Of a stretch of 5,506 bases of DNA, positions 1-5,506 are shown piece after piece. Position 1 is the first letter of the stretch, and each line of letters starts with the position of its first letter. The DNA is taken from positions 1-5,506 of the forward strand of contig USEQ01000103.1 in NCBI GenBank assembly GCA_900553655.1, in the 5' to 3' direction. A model generated the notes under the pieces. The model was not told where the DNA came from, did not search any database, and saw only the letters and a program-made list of their open reading frames with translations. The position numbers and the translations under genes are program-made. This stretch comes from an uncultured Slackia sp. (GTDB taxonomy: Bacteria; Actinomycetota; Coriobacteriia; Coriobacteriales; Eggerthellaceae).

Positions 1-1031
1 AGCAGCGCTAGAGCCTTAGGTCCAGGCTGAATGATTTCAGCAAAATCCTGCGCCCCGCTTGCCCGCATGGCCGAAAACATCGCGTCCACGATAACGCGAG
101 CTTCTCCGTCGTCGTAGCGAGCAAGCCAATCGTTCAAGACATCGTGCGCAAACCGAGCCGATTGGGCAAGCTCGTCGCACACTTCGAATCCGAAGCCGTC
201 TATCCCCCATGTGAAAGGATCGTGCTGCCATGCGCCGGAAGCACTCGATTTCACCACAGTATACGGAGAGGAATGCTTCATAAGCATGCCAATCAACGAC
301 TCCCGCGGCACATATCGCTCTATCAGAGGAACAACCGCAGCACGTTCGTTTTCGGAAAACATGCCCGAACGAAAACCGGGAGCGTCGAGGCAGTACGCGC
401 GCCGAATGCGCCTGCGCGTCTTCTCGTCGCACTTCGCCGCGGCGTACACGGCGAGATTTCCGCCCTTCGAATGGCCGCCGACGTACAGCGTCTTCGGCAA
501 ACGGTGCGCGACGGCTTCCAAGTACCGCAACGCGCCCGTCTGCGAGGGCACGCGATCCATGTAGGCCATATCGAAATCTTCGCGCCACCCCGTAAACGAG
601 CAGTCCGTGCCGCGAAACCCCACAAAGGCGAATTCGTTCTTATACGAGAACGAAAGCGCGGCAAATTGCGTGTTGTTCTCCTCGTCGAACACGCTCGCGC
701 ATTCGCTCATATGCATATCGCGAAACCGAGGACTCGCCGCCAAAGCAAGCATGAGGTCTTTGATTTTATGGGGAACAAGGCCGACGAACATCTCGTCGTA
801 ATACTCGGCAAGAAGCGCATCTTTGAACCGAAAGCCGCGCTGGAACGCGAAAACCGATCGCAGGCGTGCCGCGGCAATGCCGCCGAGCGTCTTCTCCTCC
901 CGCATCGGAGGCAGAATCTTCTCCATACGCACCATGCAGAACTCGGAAAGCACAAGCGCATCGACCGCGCAAAACGGCACCTCTTCGAATGTGGCGAACT
1001 CGGTCGCCAGGTAATCCATGATGGTTTTCAT
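1..1031 (-). CDS. Mbeg1-like (DUF2974) alpha/beta-hydrolase, C-terminus cut by window edge
   Basis: The frame is open from an ATG at 1031 to the window edge: 343 codons with no stop, so only the extreme C-terminus is missing. Residues 138-157 contain GFRGTD and GWREDFDM, followed by the nucleophile elbow GHSKGGN (186-192, Ser188), CLDAPGF (214-220), and a late QHDPFTW (269-275) whose His270 is the likely catalytic histidine. These blocks in this order are typical of the Mbeg1-like/DUF2974 family, which resembles class 3 lipases. The acid of the triad cannot be assigned confidently. No signal peptide or clear membrane segment is visible, so a cytoplasmic enzyme is inferred. The substrate is unknown; family members are usually annotated only as lipase-like or hydrolase. 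The start is supported by GGAAAGG six bases upstream; a second ATG four codons in is less well spaced. The gene lies 245 bases beyond prs and is separated from it by a strong terminator. Confidence 0.92.
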   Translation of the reverse strand, partial: MKTIMDYLATEFATFEEVPFCAVDALVLSEFCMVRMEKILPPMREEKTLGGIAAARLRSVFAFQRGFRFKDALLAEYYDEMFVGLVPHKIKDLMLALAASPRFRDMHMSECASVFDEENNTQFAALSFSYKNEFAFVGFRGTDCSFTGWREDFDMAYMDRVPSQTGALRYLEAVAHRLPKTLYVGGHSKGGNLAVYAAAKCDEKTRRRIRRAYCLDAPGFRSGMFSENERAAVVPLIERYVPRESLIGMLMKHSSPYTVVKSSASGAWQHDPFTWGIDGFGFEVCDELAQSARFAHDVLNDWLARYDDGEARVIVDAMFSAMRASGAQDFAEIIQPGPKALAL

Positions 1032-1037
1032 ACGCGA

Positions 1038-1044
1038 CCTTTCC
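1038..1044 (-). promoter_or_regulatory. Ribosome binding site of the DUF2974 hydrolase
   Basis: The minus strand reads GGAAAGG, six bases before the ATG at 1031. It favours that ATG over the in-frame ATG at 1019, which would be 18 bases away. I saw no convincing -35/-10 pair between this site and the prs terminator. Confidence 0.6.
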
Positions 1045-1141
1045 GCATAGATTCCTTACCCACAAGAACAAGCGCCCGTAAACGACTGCCAACGAAGGAG
1101 GACCGAAGCACATGGCAAGACGGCTCGTCCGCGAAGATGGC

Positions 1142-1157
1142 CGCAAAAGGTTTTGCG
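1142..1157. repeat. Short inverted repeat upstream of the hydrolase gene
   Basis: CGCAAAA (1142-1148) and TTTTGCG (1151-1157) are perfect complements around two bases. The element lies about 110 bases upstream of the hydrolase start and beyond the prs terminator, where a promoter and operator for the hydrolase would be expected. A regulator site is possible but unproven; a two-base loop makes an RNA hairpin unlikely without opening one or two pairs. Confidence 0.4.
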
Positions 1158-1203
1158 CTCACCTGCAAGCCCGTTACTTCGACGCGCCATCACCTTCCCA
1201 TAC

Positions 1204-1232
1204 AAAAGGCCCGCCGCACAAGGCGACGGGCC
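1204..1232 (-). terminator. Intrinsic terminator downstream of prs
   Basis: On the minus strand, GGCCCGTCGC (1232-1223) and GCGGCGGGCC (1217-1208) form a 10-bp GC-rich stem with one G-U pair and a five-base loop CTTGT, followed at once by TTTT (1207-1204). This is a textbook Rho-independent terminator, about 45 bases after the prs stop codon. It should end the glmU-prs transcript and insulate the downstream hydrolase gene. The plus-strand reading has only a partial A/T-rich flank, and no plus-strand gene needs it. Confidence 0.92.
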
Positions 1233-1260
1233 GATTGATAGCAAAACGTCAAACGCGCAC

Positions 1261-1274
1261 GCATGCGCGCATGC
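1261..1274. repeat. Perfect 14-bp palindrome just after the prs stop
   Basis: GCATGCGCGCATGC reads identically on both strands and begins two bases after the prs stop codon on the minus strand. It lies upstream of the prs terminator hairpin. It could be a protein-binding site or a small extra hairpin in the 3' end of the transcript, or chance in CG-rich sequence. Confidence 0.5.
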
Positions 1275-1276
1275 TC

Positions 1277-2233
1277 TTATTCGAACAGAGATGCAACAGA
1301 GCCGTTCTCGTAGACGTTGCGAATGGTCTTCGCGAACAACGGAGCAACGGAAAGAACTTTGATCTTGCCCGTCTGACGCTCGAGGGGAACGGGGATAACG
1401 TTGGTGACGACAACCTCTTCGATGCAGGAATTGGCGATGCGCTCGTACGCCGGACCGCTGAAGATGCCGTGCGTCGCGCATGCGAAGACCTGCGCGGCGC
1501 CTTTCGCCTTCAGAGTTTCGGCGGCGGCAACGAGGGAACCCGCCGTATCGATCATATCGTCGTTAAGAATGCAGATCTTATCCGTGACATCACCGATCAA
1601 AGCGGTGATCTCCGCCTGGTTATGGCGCGGGCGGTCCTTATGCATGATCGCGATATCGCTGCCAAGCATGGTCTGGAACTTCTTGGCTGCCTTTGCACGA
1701 CCTACGTCGGGAGAAACGACGCACAGCTTCTCGGGGTCAAAGCCCTTCTTCTTAAAGTAGTCGACGAAGATGGGCATGGCGGTCATGTGGTTGACCGGAC
1801 GGTCGAAGAAGCCCTGGATAGCATCCTGATGAAGGTCGATCGTAATCACGTTGTTCACGCCAGCGGTCTCAAGCAGGTCGGCCACAAGCTTCGCCGTGAT
1901 GGGCTCGCGCGGAGCGGCCTTACGGTCCTGACGCGCATAGCCGAAATGGGTAATAACAGCCGAAATGGTGCGGGCAGACGCACGCTTGGCGGCATCGATC
2001 ATAATCAAGAGCTCCATGAGAGCGTCGTTAATGTGAGCACCGGCGACGGACTGGATCAAGAACACATCGGCGCCGCGCACGCTCTCAAGATAGCGTGCAT
2101 AGATTTCACCGTTCGCGAACTTCTCGAGCTTCACATTGCCAAGGGAGACTCCCAGCTCATTGGCAATCTGGTCAGCAAGCTCGGGGTTCACGGAACCGCT
2201 GAAAACGGCTATGCTCTTCTTCATTTCGGTCAT
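1277..2233 (-). CDS. prs: Ribose-phosphate pyrophosphokinase (PRPP synthetase)
   Basis: This enzyme makes phosphoribosyl pyrophosphate from ribose 5-phosphate and ATP in the cytoplasm, feeding purine, pyrimidine, histidine, tryptophan and NAD synthesis. The 318-residue length is normal for class I enzymes. Visible motifs are FANGEIYARYLESVRG (39-54), the ATP-site block FGYARQDRKAAPREPI (97-112), DLHQDAIQGFF with metal-binding His135 (133-143), DVGRAKAAKKF (176-186), the flexible catalytic loop KDRPRHNQAE (199-208, keeping Lys199 and Arg201), and the PRPP loop DDMIDTAGS (225-233). The loop differs slightly from the common KRRPxPN form, but the catalytic Lys and Arg are present, so activity is expected. 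The first ATG is chosen because AAGGAG lies nine bases upstream; the ATG three codons later is spaced worse. glmU lies 113 bases upstream in the same direction, and a strong terminator follows, so prs is probably the last gene of a glmU-prs unit. Confidence 0.97.
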   Translation of the reverse strand: MTEMKKSIAVFSGSVNPELADQIANELGVSLGNVKLEKFANGEIYARYLESVRGADVFLIQSVAGAHINDALMELLIMIDAAKRASARTISAVITHFGYARQDRKAAPREPITAKLVADLLETAGVNNVITIDLHQDAIQGFFDRPVNHMTAMPIFVDYFKKKGFDPEKLCVVSPDVGRAKAAKKFQTMLGSDIAIMHKDRPRHNQAEITALIGDVTDKICILNDDMIDTAGSLVAAAETLKAKGAAQVFACATHGIFSGPAYERIANSCIEEVVVTNVIPVPLERQTGKIKVLSVAPLFAKTIRNVYENGSVASLFE

Positions 2234-2242
2234 GGATGATCG

Positions 2243-2248
2243 CTCCTT
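2243..2248 (-). promoter_or_regulatory. Ribosome binding site of prs
   Basis: The minus strand reads AAGGAG, nine bases before the ATG at 2233. It supports that codon as the start rather than the in-frame ATG at 2224. Confidence 0.8.
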
Positions 2249-2276
2249 ATTTTCCTCAAGACCTCTGCCGAAAGAA

Positions 2277-2307
2277 GCTCCTGCCCGCCAAGTACGCGAA
2301 CAGGAGC
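2277..2307 (-). repeat. Inverted repeat in the glmU-prs intergenic region
   Basis: GCTCCTG (2277-2283) and CAGGAGC (2301-2307) are perfect 7-base complements around a 17-base spacer, in the 113-base gap between the glmU stop and the prs start. In the transcript they could form a hairpin roughly 44 bases before the prs ATG. On the minus strand the stem is followed by TTCTTTC, not a clean U tract, so it is a poor intrinsic terminator. It may be an mRNA-stability or processing element, or chance. A CATAAT sequence (minus strand, upstream of the hairpin) resembles a -10 box but lacks a good -35 partner. I saw nothing else in this gap. Confidence 0.45.
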
Positions 2308-2346
2308 GCGTGTACGTATAAGTGTATTATGCCCTATTGCGCGAAC

Positions 2347-3774
2347 TTATTCAGCTTTCGCCTGCTGCGCCTGGGCTTTTTTATCGCGCAGCTTCGCCAT
2401 GTGCTTGGATGCCCAGCCCGGAATCTGACGCTGCTCGGCACGTTCAAGCGCAAGAGCATCAGCCTCAACATCACGCGTGATGCACGACGCTGCGCCGATG
2501 ATGGCACCTTCGCCAATGGTCACGGGAGCAACCAGCATGGAATCGCTTCCGACGAATACATCGTCTCCGATAACCGTAGCATGCTTGCTCACGCCGTCGT
2601 AGTTGCAGGTGATGGAACCCGCGCCAATATTGACACCCGATCCCATGGTGGTATCGCCGATATAGGAAAGGTGCGGAACCTTGCTGCCGGCACCGATGGT
2701 GGATTTCTTGATTTCCACATGCGTGCCCGCCTTGGCCCCCTCGCACAGATGAGTGCCGGGGCGCAGGTATGCGCGGGGACCGGACGTCGCGTGGTCATCG
2801 AGACGCGCGTCTTCGGCGACCGTCTCGTCAATGCGGCAGCCACGGCCTACCACGGTATCCGCAAGGCGCGTATTAGGACCGATAACGCTATCGCGGCCGA
2901 CGGAAGTCTTTCCCATCAGAAACGTCATGGGCAATAGCTCGACGTCGTTTTCTATCTCGACATCGGGGCCAATCCATACCGTGGAGGGATCCCACATGGT
3001 AACGCCGGCGGCCATGTGGCGCCGGTTGATACGATGCTGCATGGCGACGCTTGCCTGAGACAGTTGAATGCGGGAGTTGACGCCCATAGCCTCTTCGGCG
3101 TCATCGGTAAGCAGCGCAAGCACGTCGCGACCGTCGTTGCGGCAGATTTCAAGCACGTCGGTAAGGTAATACTCGCCTTGTGCGTTATCGTTCGTAATGC
3201 GAGAAAGCGCGTCGAAGAGCGCCGGCGCATCGAAGCAATAGAAGCCGGCGTTGCATTCGTCAATGGCGGCTTCTTCCGGCGTTGCATCCTTCTGCTCGAC
3301 GATGCGCGCAACCGAATCGCCCTCGCCTTCGCGCACAATGCGGCCATATCCGAAAGGATCGTCCATCTTCATGCTGAGCACCACCACCGCAGCACCCGTC
3401 TCTTCACGCTTGGCAACAAGGGCAGAGATGGTTTCGGGGGTAATCAGCGGGCAATCGCCCGAAAGGACAACCAAAGAGCCCTCGGCAATCGAGCCGTCTT
3501 CGCAGCTCATGGCTTCACGAGCGGCATTGACGGCATCGCCCGTGCCGAGCTGCTGCGTCTGGATAACAATTTGAGTGTCGGACTCGACCAAAGGAGCCAC
3601 TTTTTCGCTCATATGGCCGAGGACGGAAATAACGTCGGAAATGCCGGCATCGTGCGCTGCGTCGACGACCCAGCGGACAAGCGGTTTGCCCAAAACCTCG
3701 TGGGCCACCTTAGGCTTCTCCGATTTCATGCGAGTGCCTGCACCCGCAGCAAGAATCAAAGCTTTAGCGTTCAT
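2347..3774 (-). CDS. glmU: Bifunctional GlmU: GlcN-1-P acetyltransferase / GlcNAc-1-P uridyltransferase
   Basis: GlmU performs the last two steps to UDP-N-acetylglucosamine, the precursor of peptidoglycan and other cell-surface glycans, in the cytoplasm. The uridyltransferase domain comes first: LAAGAGTRM with KPK (8-22), QQLGTGDAV (74-82), LSGDCPLI (104-111, metal-site Asp107), VEQKDATPEE (159-168), NAGFY (175-179), NAQGEYYLTD (197-206) and GVNSR (231-235). A left-handed beta-helix of hexapeptide repeats follows (about 260-435) with LRPG (337-340), the presumed catalytic His368 in PHLSYIGD (367-374), NIGAGSITCNYDG (382-394) and GDDVFVGSDS (403-412). The tail is Lys/Ala/Gln-rich. The product is 475 residues, slightly longer than the usual 450-460. 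The frame is open 35 codons further upstream, but that stretch is not GlmU-like, and AAGAAGG sits seven bases before the ATG at 3774, so that start is chosen. prs follows 113 bases later. Confidence 0.97.
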   Translation of the reverse strand: MNAKALILAAGAGTRMKSEKPKVAHEVLGKPLVRWVVDAAHDAGISDVISVLGHMSEKVAPLVESDTQIVIQTQQLGTGDAVNAAREAMSCEDGSIAEGSLVVLSGDCPLITPETISALVAKREETGAAVVVLSMKMDDPFGYGRIVREGEGDSVARIVEQKDATPEEAAIDECNAGFYCFDAPALFDALSRITNDNAQGEYYLTDVLEICRNDGRDVLALLTDDAEEAMGVNSRIQLSQASVAMQHRINRRHMAAGVTMWDPSTVWIGPDVEIENDVELLPMTFLMGKTSVGRDSVIGPNTRLADTVVGRGCRIDETVAEDARLDDHATSGPRAYLRPGTHLCEGAKAGTHVEIKKSTIGAGSKVPHLSYIGDTTMGSGVNIGAGSITCNYDGVSKHATVIGDDVFVGSDSMLVAPVTIGEGAIIGAASCITRDVEADALALERAEQRQIPGWASKHMAKLRDKKAQAQQAKAE

Positions 3775-3781
3775 GCGAGAA

Positions 3782-3788
3782 CCTTCTT
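3782..3788 (-). promoter_or_regulatory. Ribosome binding site of glmU
   Basis: The minus strand reads AAGAAGG, seven bases before the ATG at 3774. It settles the glmU start, because the open frame runs on upstream to 3879 without any family similarity. Confidence 0.75.
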
Positions 3789-3798
3789 CGCATCGACA

Positions 3799-3828
3799 AT
3801 AAGACACGCGCAGTATAGCGCAGGTCAA
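3799..3828 (-). promoter_or_regulatory. Candidate sigma-70-type promoter for glmU(-prs)
   Basis: On the minus strand, TTGACC (3828-3823, five of six to the -35 consensus) is followed after 18 bases by TCTTAT (3804-3799, four of six to the -10). Transcription would start about 15-20 bases before the glmU ribosome binding site, giving a short leader. Within the spacer, TATACT (3817-3812) is a better -10 match but has no good -35 at the right distance; it is flanked by GCGC on both sides. Either element could drive a glmU-prs unit. The call rests on consensus matching only. The rest of the 173-base gap between trmB and glmU shows only short, weak dyads and no terminator with a U tract. Confidence 0.4.
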
Positions 3829-3947
3829 CTCCAAGCCCTTACGGCTACGGCGAAGACCCACGCAATCCGCAGGAAACAAACGGGCAATGAGCGCTGTCGA
3901 ACGAAGCGACGCTTAGATATGGCATGGAGCCAAGAAAGAGGCGCGAA

Positions 3948-4829
3948 TCAGATGATCGGCCTCGTCCATTCGGGAAGGCCCTTCGCGCGCCTGTTCGCAC
4001 GGCGGCCGCGCATGTTTTCCACGCAGCCTTGCATGCCGTGGGGAACATATTCCAAGTTCTCGATGTCTTCGGGCAAATAGCTCACCAGGCTCAATGGAGC
4101 AGTCTGCACGATGCTTTCCGGGTCGGGGCCCGGTATACGCGGCGCCGCCTCAAAGCCATACACCGTAGCACCTTGGGCGACCAGCTTGTTCTCATAGCCG
4201 CTCCAAGGCTCTTCCGGAAACATCGCGCGCACGTCGTCGGTGCACCAGCGCACCTCGTAGCCCGCTAGCTCGAGCTGCGTCAGCGAAAAATCGCGCAGCG
4301 GCTGGCTATCGGTGCGCAAACGCACCATGCCTCCTTCGGCCAGAACAGCGCGATACGCCATGAGCCTGTCCACGTACGTCAAACGCAGCGGGGCTTTTTT
4401 CTTCTTGGGAAACGGCGTCGAAAAATTCAGCAGGATAGCATCGAGCTCGCCCGAGGCAAACATGGTCGAAAGATCGAGGTCGGGATCCTCCTCGAACACG
4501 AACACCGCGTTCGAAACGCCTTCGGCCAAAGCGCGCTCGGCACCACGCATCACGCACACGCCTTCGATATCAAGCCCGATAAACAGCACGTCAGGATTCG
4601 CCTTCGCGCACGCCACCGTATATTCGCCTTTTCCGCACCCCAGATCGAGGCATACGCGTTCGTATGGCTTGTCGCGGAAGGTTCGTTCGGCGAAAGACCC
4701 CTCCTGAGGCATCCACCTGCACCACGAACCGGCCCATGAACAGGGCTGAGACTCCACCGCCCGGGCACATCCCGCAAGACGCTCTTCAAGCGAAAAGCTT
4801 TTCGGCATACGAGAACGAGCGGTACGCAT
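3948..4829 (-). CDS. trmB: tRNA (guanine-N7)-methyltransferase TrmB, divergent, with C-terminal extension
   Basis: TrmB transfers a methyl group from S-adenosylmethionine to G46 in the tRNA variable loop. The 293-residue product has a Rossmann-fold methyltransferase core: LDLGCGKGEYT (61-71, SAM loop), GLDIEG (85-90), then LLNFSTPFPKKKKAPLRLTY (133-152), VRLRTDSQ (169-176) and SGYENK (210-215), in TrmB order. Most TrmB proteins have PDPW or SDPW followed by KKRHxKRRL at the third block. Here the Asp is Thr138, the Trp is Phe140, and the following basic run is altered, so catalysis or tRNA contact may differ. After residue 228 there is a tail of about 65 residues absent from the 213-240 residue family members, ending in an Arg-rich segment (RGRRANRRAK, 274-283). 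The frame is open 83 codons further upstream, but that Arg/Phe-rich stretch is not family-like; AGAAAGGA nine bases before the ATG at 4829 fixes the start. An alternative reading is a TrmB-like enzyme with another RNA target. Confidence 0.88.
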   Translation of the reverse strand: MRTARSRMPKSFSLEERLAGCARAVESQPCSWAGSWCRWMPQEGSFAERTFRDKPYERVCLDLGCGKGEYTVACAKANPDVLFIGLDIEGVCVMRGAERALAEGVSNAVFVFEEDPDLDLSTMFASGELDAILLNFSTPFPKKKKAPLRLTYVDRLMAYRAVLAEGGMVRLRTDSQPLRDFSLTQLELAGYEVRWCTDDVRAMFPEEPWSGYENKLVAQGATVYGFEAAPRIPGPDPESIVQTAPLSLVSYLPEDIENLEYVPHGMQGCVENMRGRRANRRAKGLPEWTRPII

Positions 4830-5061
4830 GGGAATCGGTCCTTTCTGACGACAACGAGCGCGCTTTGCGAAAATCGGTTCATCCGACCGAACGCGTAAAA
4901 CGAACGGATGCATGAAACGAACCGACGCGGGAAAGACCGAGTGCGCACGAAACGCTCGAACATGCGAAGCGATCCGGCACGCAAACGGTCGGTGTGCGAA
5001 GCAATCGCCCATCTTAGCGCGTCGAAGCGTTCTTGACGAGAAGAAACGATAAAGAATGCCC
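4830..5061. other. Intergenic region between the ABC ATPase and trmB
   Basis: These 232 bases hold no convincing gene. A weak minus-strand promoter candidate is TCGTCA (5039-5034), 17 bases, then TAAGAT (5016-5011), each four of six to consensus; it would leave a leader of about 175 bases before trmB. A bulged AT-rich hairpin (5028-5048, loop GACGAG) lies just after the ABC stop but lacks a U tract, so I do not call it a terminator. Other weak structure is a CATCCG/CGGATG dyad (4880-4885 and 4905-4910) and a near-perfect 12-base direct repeat at 4963-4974 and 4995-5006. Confidence 0.4.
4839..4846 (-). promoter_or_regulatory. Ribosome binding site of trmB
   Basis: The minus strand reads AGAAAGGA, nine bases before the ATG at 4829. 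It favours this start over the long upstream extension of the frame (to 5078) and over the in-frame ATG at 4808. Confidence 0.7.
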
Positions 5062-5506
5062 CTACAGCTCGACCACACGAGTGGCCACGCGTCGCAGCAA
5101 TGCAGGAGAGTGCGAGACCAGCAGAACGCCTATCCCCTGGCTGCTCGTGTAGTCCACGAGAAAGCGCCACACCTGCGCCTGCGTCACGGCGTCGAGCATG
5201 GCGGTCGTTTCGTCGCAGATGAGATATCGCGGGTTCGACGCCAAGGCGCGAACGATGCAGAACCGCTGTAGCTCCCCACCCGAAAGCTCATGCGGATGAC
5301 GGAGCATCCATTCCTCGCGAATGCCCAAAGCTTCGCACAGATCGCTGCGCATCTGGCCCGCTTCTTCCAAAACGGCCCGCATGCGCATGCGCGGATCGAC
5401 CATGCGCTCGGGATGCTGGCCTATAAGCTGTACGGGGCACGCCCCCCGCTTCGGCAAAGCAACGCCGTCCACGAGCACCTTGCCTTGCTGCGGACGAAGA
5501 TAGCCG
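5062..5506 (-). CDS. ABC transporter ATP-binding protein, dipeptide/nickel type, N-terminus outside window
   Basis: This is the C-terminal 147 residues of an ABC ATPase; the frame enters from the right edge and ends at TAG (5062-5064). Visible parts are LRPQQGKVLVDG (3-14 of the visible part), which follows Walker A in this family, a Q-loop at Gln30 (LIGQHPE), DPRMRM (37-42), the signature LSGGELQR (74-81), Walker B with catalytic Glu (YLICDE, 94-99), a D-loop Asp105, and the H-loop His132 (LLVSHS). The QHPE plus DPR pattern resembles the second ATPases of peptide or nickel importers (DppF/OppF/NikE type). It ends soon after the H-loop, at VVEL, so it lacks the C-terminal extension common in OppF/DppF proteins. 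An in-frame GTG at 5478 is internal, not a start. The ATPase would act at the inner face of the membrane with permease partners that lie outside this window; the substrate cannot be told from this fragment. Confidence 0.9.
   Translation of the reverse strand, partial: GYLRPQQGKVLVDGVALPKRGACPVQLIGQHPERMVDPRMRMRAVLEEAGQMRSDLCEALGIREEWMLRHPHELSGGELQRFCIVRALASNPRYLICDETTAMLDAVTQAQVWRFLVDYTSSQGIGVLLVSHSPALLRRVATRVVEL

Noticed and set aside
144..1238. Plus-strand open frame opposite the hydrolase gene
   Set aside because: It is antisense to the DUF2974 gene, Arg/His-rich with no family features, and runs through the prs terminator.
1112..2239. Long plus-strand open frame (375 codons) covering all of prs
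   Set aside because: It lies exactly antisense to a clear prs gene, has no recognisable motif, and is the kind of open antisense frame produced by codon bias in a GC-rich gene.
3775..3879. N-terminal extension of glmU by 35 codons
   Set aside because: GlmU proteins begin just before the LAAGAGTRM motif, and a ribosome binding site precedes the ATG at 3774; the extension would also cover the candidate promoter.
3775..3947. A tRNA or small RNA gene in the trmB-glmU gap
   Set aside because: No T-loop GGTTCGA-type motif, cloverleaf or strong hairpin followed by a U tract is visible on either strand.
3016..4080. Long plus-strand open frame opposite the start half of glmU and the trmB end
   Set aside because: It is antisense to two well-supported genes and the gap between them, and shows no domain or ribosome binding site worth noting.
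4876..4925. Hairpin GGTTCATCCG ... CGGATGCATGAAACGAACC as a terminator or riboswitch
   Set aside because: Only six pairs are contiguous, the loop is 19 bases, the outer arms are out of register and there is no U tract.
4830..5078. N-terminal extension of trmB by 83 codons
   Set aside because: The extension is Arg/Phe-rich, not family-like, overlaps the end of the ABC gene, and a good ribosome binding site precedes the ATG at 4829.

Overview
This 5.5 kb window is a compact, co-oriented stretch of mostly housekeeping genes, all read on the minus strand. The base composition (roughly 55-58% G+C by eye), the protein sequences, and the combination of glmU, prs and a divergent, C-terminally extended TrmB suggest a high-GC Gram-positive anaerobe of the Coriobacteriia/Eggerthellales type. 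That placement is an impression from sequence style, not a proven identification.

In the direction of transcription (from high to low coordinates), the window opens inside an ABC-transporter ATPase of the dipeptide/nickel-importer type, whose start and Walker A lie beyond the right edge. After a 232-base gap comes trmB (tRNA m7G46 methyltransferase, divergent). A 173-base gap with a plausible promoter leads to glmU (bifunctional UDP-GlcNAc synthesis), then 113 bases to prs (PRPP synthetase). A strong intrinsic terminator follows prs. The last gene is a Mbeg1-like/DUF2974 alpha/beta-hydrolase with a GHSKGG nucleophile elbow; its C-terminal end is cut by the left edge of the window.

glmU and prs probably form one transcription unit, as the gcaD-prs pair does in Bacillus subtilis. 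It couples cell-wall amino-sugar nucleotide supply to PRPP supply for nucleotides, histidine and tryptophan. The terminator after prs marks the end of that unit, so the hydrolase is probably transcribed from its own promoter or by read-through. The ABC ATPase and trmB share orientation with the rest but are separated by sizeable gaps.

No gap exceeds 300 bases. I saw no tRNA or rRNA gene, CRISPR array, insertion sequence, attachment site or clear sign of horizontal transfer, and no convincing new multi-gene system. The points most worth a second look are the altered catalytic-region motif and long tail of TrmB, the uncharacterised hydrolase beside prs, and several small dyad-symmetry elements in the intergenic regions.
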